This document shows, one piece after another, positions 57,257-64,000 of a DNA stretch of 64,000 bases. The position numbers and the translations under genes were made by a program. Source of the DNA: Pseudomonadota bacterium. GTDB lineage: Bacteria; Myxococcota; Myxococcia; Myxococcales; Vulgatibacteraceae. Position 1 is the stretch's first letter, and every line of letters begins with the position of its first letter. The stretch spans positions 40,442 to 104,441 of the forward strand of contig QGUN01000001.1 in the NCBI GenBank assembly GCA_003242475.1, in the 5' to 3' direction. The notes below the pieces were generated by a model. That model saw only the letters and a list, made by a program, of their open reading frames with translations. It did no database searches and was not told the origin of the DNA.

Positions 57257-58704
57257 AGGACCGCCTGGAAATCCTCTCGATCGGCGTCTCGCACCACACC
57301 GCGCCGATCGCGGTCCGGGAACGGGTGGCGGTCGCTTCCGAGCGTCTCGAGGAGGCGCTGCACGAGCTTTGCGCCCGGCCGGGCATCGCGGAGGCGATGA
57401 TCGTCTCCACCTGCAACCGGCTGGAGATCTACGCCGCGGTTCGCGGTGAGGAAGGGCCCGCCTCGGCGCGGGCCTTTTTGCGCGAGCGCGAGCCGGGTAT
57501 CGACCGCCACCTCTACGAGAATCGCGGCCTCTCTGCGGTTCGCCACCTCTTTCGCGTCTGCGCCAGCCTCGACTCGATGGTCGTCGGCGAGCCGCAGATC
57601 CTCGGCCAGGTCAAGGAGGCCTTCCGCCGCGCCGAGCAGGCCCGGACCGTCGGCCGCATCCTCTCGCGCAGCGTTCAGCGCGCCTTTACCGTGGCCAAGC
57701 GGGTGCGCACCGATACCCAGATCGGCGCGGCCGCGGTCTCGGTGGGATTCGCCGGTGTCGAGCTCGCCCGCAAGGTGTTGGGTTCGCTGCAAGGGCGCAG
57801 CGCCATGCTCGTGGGCGCGGGTGAGATCGGCACGCTGGCGGCGCGCCACCTGGCCGGCGCCGGTTGTGCCGACCTGCACGTGGTCAACCGCTCCCGCGAG
57901 CGAGCCGAGGCCCTGGCTGCCGAGCTCGGCGCCACCGCCCATCCCTGGGACGCGCTCTTCGACCTCCTCGTGCGCTGCGACGTGGTGGTCTGCTCCACCT
58001 CGGCCCAGGATCCGATCCTCACCCGCGACCGCGTCCAGGAGGCGATGCGGAAGCGGCGGCACCGGCCCCTGCTCATCGTCGATCTGGCGGTGCCGCGCGA
58101 CGTCGACCCGCGCGCCAACGAGGTTCCCGACGTCTACCTCTACGACGTCGACGACCTCGACCGGGTCATGGAGGAGAACCGGGAGAGCCGCAAGCGGGAG
58201 GCCGCCCTCGCCGAGGGGATCGTCGAGCGCGAGGCGCAGGCCTTCTACGCCGCGCTCCACAACGAGGCCGAGCCGCTTCTCCGCGCCATCCGCCGCCAGG
58301 CCGAGGAGATCGTTCGCCAGGAGATCGCCCGCACCCTCGGGCGCGAGGAATTCGACGAGAAGCAGCGAGCCGGGCTGGAGGCCATGGCGCGCGCCATCGC
58401 CAACAAGATCCTCCACCTTCCCACCACGCGGATCCGCGAGGCCGGGCTGGAGGACGACGGCGCGCTGCTCGCCGCCGCGGCCACGCTTTTCGGCCTCGGC
58501 CCCGCGGCTGCGGAGGCCTCTCGATCCGCTCCTGCCGCCGGAGTCTCGGCGGAGCGGCCGGCGGCGGTCCGGGAGGGCGCCGCCACCGCACGTCCGGAGG
58601 GAGTCGCGGCCCGAGTCGACCGCGCGCGGCCGGATCGGCAGGAGGAGGAAGGCGCGGCGGCGCTTCGCCCGCGGCTCGTCTATTCCGGGAGCGGCAACTC
58701 GTGA
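57253..58704 (+). CDS. hemA: Glutamyl-tRNA reductase
   Basis: A 483-residue enzyme for the first step of C5 heme synthesis, reducing glutamyl-tRNA to glutamate-1-semialdehyde. It has SIGVSHHTAPIAVRERVA, the nucleophile cysteine in VSTCNRLEIYA, GEPQILGQVKEAF, the NADPH fold AMLVGAGEIGTLAARHL and IVDLAVPRDVDP. The C-terminus carries an extra tail of about 60 residues rich in Ala, Arg and Pro after the dimerisation domain. It starts at GTG 57253, overlapping the upstream stop, and overlaps hemC by GTGA. Confidence 0.95.
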   Translation: MKDRLEILSIGVSHHTAPIAVRERVAVASERLEEALHELCARPGIAEAMIVSTCNRLEIYAAVRGEEGPASARAFLREREPGIDRHLYENRGLSAVRHLFRVCASLDSMVVGEPQILGQVKEAFRRAEQARTVGRILSRSVQRAFTVAKRVRTDTQIGAAAVSVGFAGVELARKVLGSLQGRSAMLVGAGEIGTLAARHLAGAGCADLHVVNRSRERAEALAAELGATAHPWDALFDLLVRCDVVVCSTSAQDPILTRDRVQEAMRKRRHRPLLIVDLAVPRDVDPRANEVPDVYLYDVDDLDRVMEENRESRKREAALAEGIVEREAQAFYAALHNEAEPLLRAIRRQAEEIVRQEIARTLGREEFDEKQRAGLEAMARAIANKILHLPTTRIREAGLEDDGALLAAAATLFGLGPAAAEASRSAPAAGVSAERPAAVREGAATARPEGVAARVDRARPDRQEEEGAAALRPRLVYSGSGNS

Positions 58705-59633
58705 AACCCCTGGTCATCGCCACCCGCCGCAGCCCTCTGGCGCTCTGGCAGGCGGAATTCGTCGGCCGGGCGCTCGAATCGTTCGGGCGGAAGGTCGAGC
58801 TCTTGCCCCTCGTCACCCAGGGTGACCGCATCCTCGACGCGCCGCTTTCGCGGGTCGGGGGCAAGGGCCTCTTCGTCAAGGAGATCGAGGAGGCGCTACT
58901 CGATGGACGCGCCGACCTGGCGGTCCACTCGCTCAAGGACGTGCCCACCCACCTGCCCGCAGGTCTCGTCCTCGGCGCCGTCCTCGAGCGGGAGGATCCG
59001 CGCGACGCGCTCTGCGCGCCGGCGCATCGCACGCTGGACGCGCTTCCCCCCGGTGCTCGCGTTGGCACCAGCAGCCTGCGTCGCCGCGCCCAGCTCCTCG
59101 CCCGCCGGCCGGATCTCGAGGTGGTGGAGATCCGCGGCAACGTGGGGACTCGCCTCGCCCGGCTGGAGCGCGACGTGGACGCGGTGATCCTGGCCGCCGC
59201 CGGATTGCGCAGGCTCGGTCTGGAGGATCGCATCACCGAGCGACTCGCCACCGACGTACTCCTTCCCGCGGTGGGGCAGGGCGCGCTCGCGGTGGAGATC
59301 CGCGCCGACGACGAGGAGACCGCCGCGCTGGTTCGGCGGCTGGACCACCCGGATACCCGCGACGCCGTCCGTGCCGAGCGCGCCCTGCTCGCGCGGCTCG
59401 AGGGCGGTTGCCAGATCCCCGTGGCGGCGCATGCGGAGGTCGCGGGGGAGCGTCTTCGCCTGCGCGCGCGCGTGGGGCGGCTCGACGGCTCGGAGCTTCT
59501 CGAGGCCCGCATCGAGGGGCCGCGCGCCGAAGCCGAATCGATCGGCATCCGCGCCGCCGAAGATCTCCTCGCCCGCGGCGCCGGCCGGATCCTCGCCGAG
59601 CTCGAGGGAGTCCGCGTCGGTTTGCCGCACTGA
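58701..59633 (+). CDS. hemC: Hydroxymethylbilane synthase
   Basis: A 310-residue porphobilinogen deaminase. Motifs are IATRRSPLALWQAEFV, TQGDR, GGKGLFVKEIEEALLDGRADLAVHSLKDVP, GTSSLRRRAQLL, and EGGCQIPVAAHA with the cysteine that holds the dipyrromethane cofactor. It condenses four porphobilinogens into the linear tetrapyrrole. The GTG start overlaps the hemA stop, and hemD follows after 7 bases. Confidence 0.96.
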   Translation: MKPLVIATRRSPLALWQAEFVGRALESFGRKVELLPLVTQGDRILDAPLSRVGGKGLFVKEIEEALLDGRADLAVHSLKDVPTHLPAGLVLGAVLEREDPRDALCAPAHRTLDALPPGARVGTSSLRRRAQLLARRPDLEVVEIRGNVGTRLARLERDVDAVILAAAGLRRLGLEDRITERLATDVLLPAVGQGALAVEIRADDEETAALVRRLDHPDTRDAVRAERALLARLEGGCQIPVAAHAEVAGERLRLRARVGRLDGSELLEARIEGPRAEAESIGIRAAEDLLARGAGRILAELEGVRVGLPH

Positions 59634-59640
59634 GGACCCG

Positions 59641-60420
59641 ATGGAAACGCCGCTTTCCGGGCGCCGGATCGCCCTCACCCGCACCGAGGAGGATGCCCGA
59701 TCCCTGGCGGAGAAGCTGCGCTCGCGAGGCGCCGAGGTCCTCGTCCATCCTGCCATCCGTCGCGTTCCACCCCGGGACGTCGAGGCGCTGCGGAAGGCGG
59801 TGGCTCGCCTCCGGCGAGGAGATTACGACGGCGTCCTCTTCACCTCGCCGGCCGCGGTCGGCGCGCTGCAAGGCGAGTGGGGGAAGGCACCGCTTCCCGT
59901 CGAGATCGTGGGCGCCGTGGGCCCCGCCACCCGGGCGGCGCTCGGGCCCTGGTCTTGGGGGGAGGTCGTGGTCGCCCCGCGCCACGACGGCGCCTCCCTG
60001 GCCGAGGCCCTGGCGATGCGGCTCGGGGATCGCCTCTCCGGGATGCGCTTTCTTCAGCCGCGGGCGGAGGAGGGGAGAGAGGAGCTTCGCCGCGGCCTGG
60101 AGGTGGCCGGGGCGCGCGTGGACGTGGTCGCCGCCTACCGGACCGAGGCGGTCGCGGCGGAGGAGCTTCGGGATCTGGTCGCGCGGCTGCAGCGCGAAGA
60201 CCTCGACGCGGTGGTCTTCGCCAGCCCCTCGGCGGTGGCCGCCGTGGCCGCTGCCTGCGGCGGAACGCTGGCGGGGCTGGGTTCGGCCTACTGCGTGGCG
60301 ATCGGGAAGACGACGGCGGAGGCGCTGCGCCGGGCGGGAGCGCCACGCGTCGAGGCGGCCGCCCACGCCACCGACGATGCCCTGATCGAGACCCTGCAGC
60401 GCTGCCTCGGGGCGCGCTGA
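59641..60420 (+). CDS. hemD: Uroporphyrinogen-III synthase
   Basis: A 259-residue HemD that closes the linear tetrapyrrole with inversion of ring D. The family is weakly conserved; recognisable parts are the start LSGRRIALTRTEEDARSLAEKL, YDGVLFTSPAAVGAL, VVAAYRTEAV, LDAVVFASPSAVAAVA and CVAIGKTTAEALRRAG. Position directly after hemC settles the call. It is the last gene of the ccsA/hemX-hemA-hemC-hemD operon; neither hemB nor hemL is in the window. Confidence 0.92.
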   Translation: METPLSGRRIALTRTEEDARSLAEKLRSRGAEVLVHPAIRRVPPRDVEALRKAVARLRRGDYDGVLFTSPAAVGALQGEWGKAPLPVEIVGAVGPATRAALGPWSWGEVVVAPRHDGASLAEALAMRLGDRLSGMRFLQPRAEEGREELRRGLEVAGARVDVVAAYRTEAVAAEELRDLVARLQREDLDAVVFASPSAVAAVAAACGGTLAGLGSAYCVAIGKTTAEALRRAGAPRVEAAAHATDDALIETLQRCLGAR

Positions 60421-60500
60421 CGCGCGTCGGCCTGGGGACCGCTCCGGGGATGCCCCTTCAGGGCGTAGGCGCACGCGGTCCGACGCGCGCCGCGCCTTCT

Positions 60501-60568
60501 TCGAGACGGACCGGGCGCAGCGCTCCGGCCGCCCTCGAGACGAACTCGGCGCAGCGCTCCGACCGCGC
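60501..60568. repeat. Imperfect 34-bp tandem duplication
   Basis: Two adjacent 34-bp units, 60501-60534 and 60535-60568, both begin TCGAGACG and share GGCGCAGCGCTCCG. They match at 29 of 34 positions. They lie in the 167-bp gap between convergent hemD and fabI. Nothing else is seen in the gap. Confidence 0.6.
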
Positions 60569-60587
60569 CCGGAATGGCGGAAGCGGC

Positions 60588-61409
60588 TCAGCTCTGCTGC
60601 GGCTCGGGATCGTCCTCGCCCGACTCGTCCGACATGGCGAGCGGCGCGCCCATGGCGTGGTAGCCGCCGTCCACGTGGATCATCTCGCCGGTCGTCGCCG
60701 GAAGCCAGTCGGAGAGGAGCGCGACGGCGGTGCGCGCCACCGGCAGGTGGTTGCGCGAGTCCCAGCCCAGGGGCGCCTGAGCGGGCCAGCGCCGCTCGAG
60801 AGAGCGGAAGCCCGGGATGCTCTTGGCCGCCATGGTGAACAAAGGTCCGGCAGCGATGGAGTTCACCCGGATCCCCTTCGGCCCCAGGTCGCGGGCGAGG
60901 TAGCGCACCGTGGAGGTCAGCGCCGCCTTGCACACGCCCATCCAGTCGTAGATCGGCCAGGCCTGGCTGGTGTTGTCGAAGTCCAGGGTGACGATCGACG
61001 AGCCGGGGGGCATCAGAGGTGCGAGGGTGGCGGCCAGCTCCTTGAGTGAAAAGGCGGAGATGCGGAACGCGGTCTGGACGCTCTCCCACGGCGTGTTCAG
61101 GAAGTTTCCACCCAGAGCGTCTTCCGGCGCGAAGGCGATGGCGTGGACCACGCCGTCGAGCCGATCCCAGCGCTTGCCGATCTCCTGCCGGAGGGCGGGG
61201 AAGTGGTCGGGGTTGGTGACGTCCAGCTCCAGCACCTCGGGGACGGGGTCGAGCCGCTTGGCCGTGCGCTCCGTCAACGACTTTCCGCGGCCGAAGCCGG
61301 TGAGAAGGATCTCCGCCCCCTGCTGCTGGGCCACCTGGGCGATGAGGAAGGCGATCGACTGCGGCGTCAGGACTCCGGTGACGAGGACTTTCTTTCCCTC
61401 GAGCAGCAC
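60588..61409 (-). CDS. fabI: Enoyl-ACP reductase, InhA-like
   Basis: A 273-residue short-chain reductase that carries out the last step of fatty-acid elongation with NADH. The catalytic pair is Tyr154 and Lys161 in PIYDWMGVCKAAL (Y-x6-K). Several stretches are closer to mycobacterial InhA than to E. coli FabI: ELDVTNPDH, SIVTLDFDNTSQAWPIYDWM, and LLSDWLPATTGEMIHVDGGYH. The GTG at 61409 follows GGGAGGAA. A polar tail (ESGEDDPEPQQS) is added at the C-terminus. It is divergent from the pdh operon. Confidence 0.92.
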   Translation of the reverse strand: MLLEGKKVLVTGVLTPQSIAFLIAQVAQQQGAEILLTGFGRGKSLTERTAKRLDPVPEVLELDVTNPDHFPALRQEIGKRWDRLDGVVHAIAFAPEDALGGNFLNTPWESVQTAFRISAFSLKELAATLAPLMPPGSSIVTLDFDNTSQAWPIYDWMGVCKAALTSTVRYLARDLGPKGIRVNSIAAGPLFTMAAKSIPGFRSLERRWPAQAPLGWDSRNHLPVARTAVALLSDWLPATTGEMIHVDGGYHAMGAPLAMSDESGEDDPEPQQS

Positions 61410-61511
61410 CTTTCGTTCCTCCCGTGGAAAGGGTGCACCTATACCAGAAGCCGCAGAAAGGGGAGGGGAAAGGTGCGCCTTTCCGGCACCCCGGCTGGCC
61501 ACCTTTTGGGT

Positions 61512-61541
61512 TTGACTGGGCGGCCGAAAAAAGCCTATCAG
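61512..61541 (+). promoter_or_regulatory. Promoter of the pdh operon
   Basis: TTGACT (61512-61517), an 18-base spacer and TATCAG (61536-61541) predict a start near 61548, about 62 bases before pdhA. The region is locally AT-richer, with an A6 run inside the spacer. Confidence 0.5.
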
Positions 61542-61609
61542 TGCCTGCGCTCGACAAGATGCGGGGCTGACGGCCGTCGCCTGCCGTCCGTCCGCTCGAG
61601 GAGGAAAGC

Positions 61610-62626
61610 GTGGCCCAGCGAACGAACTCGCTCGCGGAGAAGCTGGACCGCGAAGCGCTCCTGAAGATGTACCGGCAGCTCGTGCTCATCCGGCGCTTCG
61701 AGGAGCGGTGCGCCCAGCAGTACAGCCTGCAGAAGATCGCCGGTTTCTGTCACCTCTACAACGGGCAGGAGGCCGTGGCGGTCGGCGTGGAGGCCGCCAT
61801 GCGGCCCGACGACTACCTGGTCACCGCCTATCGTGACCACGGCCAGGTCCTGGCCCGGGGCACGCCCCCTGGTCCCGTGATGGCCGAGCTCTTCGGAAAG
61901 GCGACGGGCGTCGCCAAGGGCAAGGGCGGCTCGATGCACCTCTACGACATCCCCCGGAACATGTACGGCGGCTGGGGTATCGTGGGCGCACAGATCCCGC
62001 TGGCCCTGGGGATGGCCTACGCCTCCAAGTACAAGGGAGAGGACCGCGTCACCGTCTGCCTTTTCGGCGAGGCGGCCGTGAACCAGGGCGCCTTCCACGA
62101 GGCCCTCAACATGGCCGCGCTGTGGAAGGTCCCCGCCGTCTTCATCTGCGAGAACAATCGCTACGGCATGGGGACGCCGATCACGGTCTCCTCCGCCGTG
62201 ACCGACGTCTACAAGCGGGCCTCGGCCTACGACATCCCCGGCGTCTGGTGCGACGGCATGGACACGCTCCACACCTACGAGGTCGTCTACGAGGCGGTGG
62301 AGCGGGCGCGTCGCGGCGAGGGGCCGACGCTGATCGAGGCGCGGACCTACCGCTTCCGCGGGCACTCCATGTCGGATCCCGGCACCTACCGGACCCGCGA
62401 GGAGGTGGAGGAGGAGCGGAAGAAGGATCCCATTCCGAAGCTGCGCGCCTTCATCCTCTCCAAGAAGCGGGCCAAGGAGGAGGAGCTCGACCAGATCCAC
62501 GAGGAGGTCGAGAAGGAGGTGGAGGAGGCCATCCGCTTCGCCGACGAATCCCCCTGGCCCGAGCCGTCGGAGCTCTACACCGACGTGTACGTCGATCCCA
62601 TCTGGCCGGAGAAGGTCCATGCGTGA
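61610..62626 (+). CDS. pdhA: Pyruvate dehydrogenase E1 alpha subunit
   Basis: A 338-residue TPP-dependent E1 alpha chain. It has YRQLVLIRRFEERCAQQY, GFCHLYNGQEAVAVG, TAYRDHGQVLARG and YRFRGHSMSDPGTYR. The TPP-Mg motif, usually GDG-x(26-28)-NN, reads GEA (residues 153-155) then ENN; Glu in place of Asp is known in branched-chain E1, but Ala in place of Gly is unusual. It starts at GTG 61610 after GAGGAGGAAA. With pdhB and the E2 gene it forms the pyruvate dehydrogenase complex that makes acetyl-CoA. A highly charged helix fills residues about 265-310. Confidence 0.94.
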   Translation: MAQRTNSLAEKLDREALLKMYRQLVLIRRFEERCAQQYSLQKIAGFCHLYNGQEAVAVGVEAAMRPDDYLVTAYRDHGQVLARGTPPGPVMAELFGKATGVAKGKGGSMHLYDIPRNMYGGWGIVGAQIPLALGMAYASKYKGEDRVTVCLFGEAAVNQGAFHEALNMAALWKVPAVFICENNRYGMGTPITVSSAVTDVYKRASAYDIPGVWCDGMDTLHTYEVVYEAVERARRGEGPTLIEARTYRFRGHSMSDPGTYRTREEVEEERKKDPIPKLRAFILSKKRAKEEELDQIHEEVEKEVEEAIRFADESPWPEPSELYTDVYVDPIWPEKVHA

Positions 62627-63602
62627 GCTGACGTTTCGTGAAGCCCTCAACGAGGCCCTCGACGAGGAGCTCGCCCGCGATCCGAACGTCTTTCTGATGG
62701 GCGAGGAGGTGGGCGCGTACGACGGCGCCTACAAGGTCTCGCGCGGCCTGCTCAAGAAGTACGGGCCGAAGCGGGTGATCGACTCGCCGATTTCCGAGCT
62801 CGGCTTCGTCGGCCTGGGCGTCGGCGCGGCGATGATGGGGCTGCGCCCCGTCATCGAGGTGATGACCTGGAACTTCGCCTTGCTGGCGCTGGACCAGATC
62901 GCCAACACCGCCGCCAAGATGCGCTACATGTCGGGGGGTGCGCTCTCCTGTCCGATCACCATCCGCGGTCCGAACGGCGCCGCCCACAGCCTGGCGGCCC
63001 AGCACTCTCAGTGGTTCGAGCCGCAGTACGCCTACTACCCGGGCTTGAAGGTGATCGTCCCCGGCACGCCGGCGGACGCCAAGGGCCTGCTCAAGTCGGC
63101 CATTCGCGACCCCGACCCCTGCATCTTCATGGAAAGCGAGCTCCTGTACCCGACCAAGGGGTTGGTGCCCGAAGGCGAGTACCTCGTCCCCATCGGCAAG
63201 GCCGACATCAAGCGCGAGGGCAAGGACTGCACCGTGGTCGCCTGGGGCCGGGCCCTCGGCATCGCTCTCGAGGGCGCCGAGATGCTGGCCAAGGAGGGGA
63301 TCGACTGCGAGGTCGTGGACCTGCGCACCATCCGTCCGCTGGACGAGGAGACCCTGGTCCAGAGCGTGCGGAAGACCGGTGCCTGCGTGATCCTCGAGGA
63401 GGGCTGGCCCTACTTCAACGCGGGTGCGCAGATCTCGGACATCGTCCAGCGCGCGTGCTTCGACATCCTCGACAGCCCCGTGATCCGCGTCACCGGCGCC
63501 GACGTGCCCATGCCCTACTCGAAGGCGCTGGAGAAGCTGGCCCGGGCGAGCGCCGAGAGCGTCGTCGCCGGCGTGAAGGTGGCCCTCAACGTCCGTTCCT
63601 AG
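62619..63602 (+). CDS. pdhB: Pyruvate dehydrogenase E1 beta subunit
   Basis: A 327-residue E1 beta chain. It shows LTFREALNEALDEELARDPNVFLMGEEVG, DSPISELGFVGLGVGAAMMGLRPV, GPNGAAHSLAAQHSQ and VVDLRTIRPLDEETLVQSVRKTG. It supplies half of the TPP site together with E1 alpha. Its ATG lies inside the last codons of pdhA (8-bp overlap), so stoichiometric synthesis is likely. The E2 gene follows after 10 bases. Confidence 0.96.
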   Translation: MRELTFREALNEALDEELARDPNVFLMGEEVGAYDGAYKVSRGLLKKYGPKRVIDSPISELGFVGLGVGAAMMGLRPVIEVMTWNFALLALDQIANTAAKMRYMSGGALSCPITIRGPNGAAHSLAAQHSQWFEPQYAYYPGLKVIVPGTPADAKGLLKSAIRDPDPCIFMESELLYPTKGLVPEGEYLVPIGKADIKREGKDCTVVAWGRALGIALEGAEMLAKEGIDCEVVDLRTIRPLDEETLVQSVRKTGACVILEEGWPYFNAGAQISDIVQRACFDILDSPVIRVTGADVPMPYSKALEKLARASAESVVAGVKVALNVRS

Positions 63603-63612
63603 GAGAGGTTCG

Positions 63613-64000
63613 ATGGCGAGCGCGATTCAGATGCCCAAGCTCTCGGACACCATGACCGAGGGAACGATTCACAAGTGGCTCGTCAAGGAGGGTGACCAGA
63701 TTTCCCCGGGCGATCCCATCGCCGAGGTGGAAAGCGACAAGGCCACCCTGGAGATGGAGGCTTACGAGGGCGGCACCATACTCAAGATCCTCGTGCCCGA
63801 CGGCGGCACCGCAGCCGTCGGCTCGCCCATCGCGGTCGTCGGCAAGCCGGGCGAGGACTGGCAGGCGGTCGTCGCCGGCGGGGCCCCGGCGCCGGAGGGC
63901 GAGGGGCCCGCCCCGGCCGCCGCTCCCCCCCCGCCGCCCGCGGCGGCCGCCCCCGCCGCCGCCGGGGAGGGGGAGGGCCCCGCCGTCCAGGTGGCCAAGG
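63613..64000 (+). CDS. pdhC: Pyruvate dehydrogenase E2 (dihydrolipoyl acetyltransferase), 5' part
   Basis: The first 129 codons of an E2 protein; the window ends inside it. An N-terminal lipoyl domain begins IQMPKLSDTMTEGTIHKWLVKEGD and carries the lipoylated lysine in EVESDKATLEMEA. A flexible linker of Ala, Pro, Gly and Glu follows, as usual before the E1/E3-binding domain. The catalytic domain is outside. AGGAGAGG precedes the ATG, 10 bases after pdhB. Confidence 0.93.
   Translation, partial: MASAIQMPKLSDTMTEGTIHKWLVKEGDQISPGDPIAEVESDKATLEMEAYEGGTILKILVPDGGTAAVGSPIAVVGKPGEDWQAVVAGGAPAPEGEGPAPAAAPPPPPAAAAPAAAGEGEGPAVQVAK

Noticed and set aside
60421-60587. CRISPR-like repeat between hemD and fabI
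   Set aside because: There are only two adjacent imperfect 34-bp units with no spacers and no cas genes. It is a simple tandem duplication.

Overview
The window is about 64 kb of very GC-rich (roughly 68-70%) bacterial chromosome packed with genes. The gene content points to a Gram-negative deltaproteobacterium or Myxococcota relative. Evidence includes a stand-alone CdnL/CarD regulator, DUF507, the TrmFO-XerC-HslV-HslU order, a HemX/CcsA-HemA-HemC-HemD cluster, many predicted lipoproteins, two outer-membrane barrel-like proteins and the MreC-MreD-PBP2-RodA elongation operon. This placement is an inference; there is no rRNA in the window to test it. I see no phage, complete insertion sequence, CRISPR array or secondary-metabolite cluster.

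Layout. 1-2.1 kb: 3' end of pheT, a small membrane protein, ihfA and tRNA-Pro(GGG). 2.1-8.6 kb: ridA, two divergent lysine 2,3-aminomutase paralogues, arsC, and the queuosine pair queA-tgt. 8.8-13.2 kb: a SpoIID-type secreted protein, a small bPH-like membrane protein and comEC, whose reading frame does not end where the family normally ends. 13.2-24.9 kb: cdnL, ispDF, cysS, a penicillin-acylase lipoprotein, uvrB, a glutaminyl-cyclase-like lipoprotein, uvrC and a DUF507 gene. 24.9-31.7 kb: a DksA-like protein with an altered zinc finger, then trmFO, a propeller lipoprotein, xerC, hslV, hslU and cutA. 31.7-36.3 kb: a receiver-only response regulator, an NAD synthetase with a degenerate glutaminase half, a 44-residue acidic protein, a Rieske protein, an XRE regulator, yacG, a CpsB-like phosphatase and tRNA-Met. 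36.4-47.9 kb: dprA, then an envelope block with two DUF3108 proteins around a barrel-like protein, a lipoprotein esterase with apparently permuted order, a 5'-nucleotidase lipoprotein and a protease-propeller-barrel fusion. 47.9-64 kb: maf, a GAF-GGDEF cyclase, a PpiD-like foldase, mreC-mreD-mrdA-rodA, trxA, hemX/ccsA-hemA-hemC-hemD, an InhA-like fabI and pdhA-pdhB-pdhC (the last cut by the window end).

Most genes are housekeeping and many are translationally coupled by 4-bp ATGA or GTGA overlaps. Clear sigma70-type promoters precede both tRNAs, cdnL, the pdh operon and probably mreC. I did not find one large undescribed system. The most unusual items are single-gene anomalies: the degenerate NadE, the permuted esterase, the missing comEC stop with a gene antisense to its tail, the 44-aa acidic protein, the C-C-D-C DksA-like finger, and a 368-bp non-coding segment bounded by inverted repeats that also occur elsewhere in the window.
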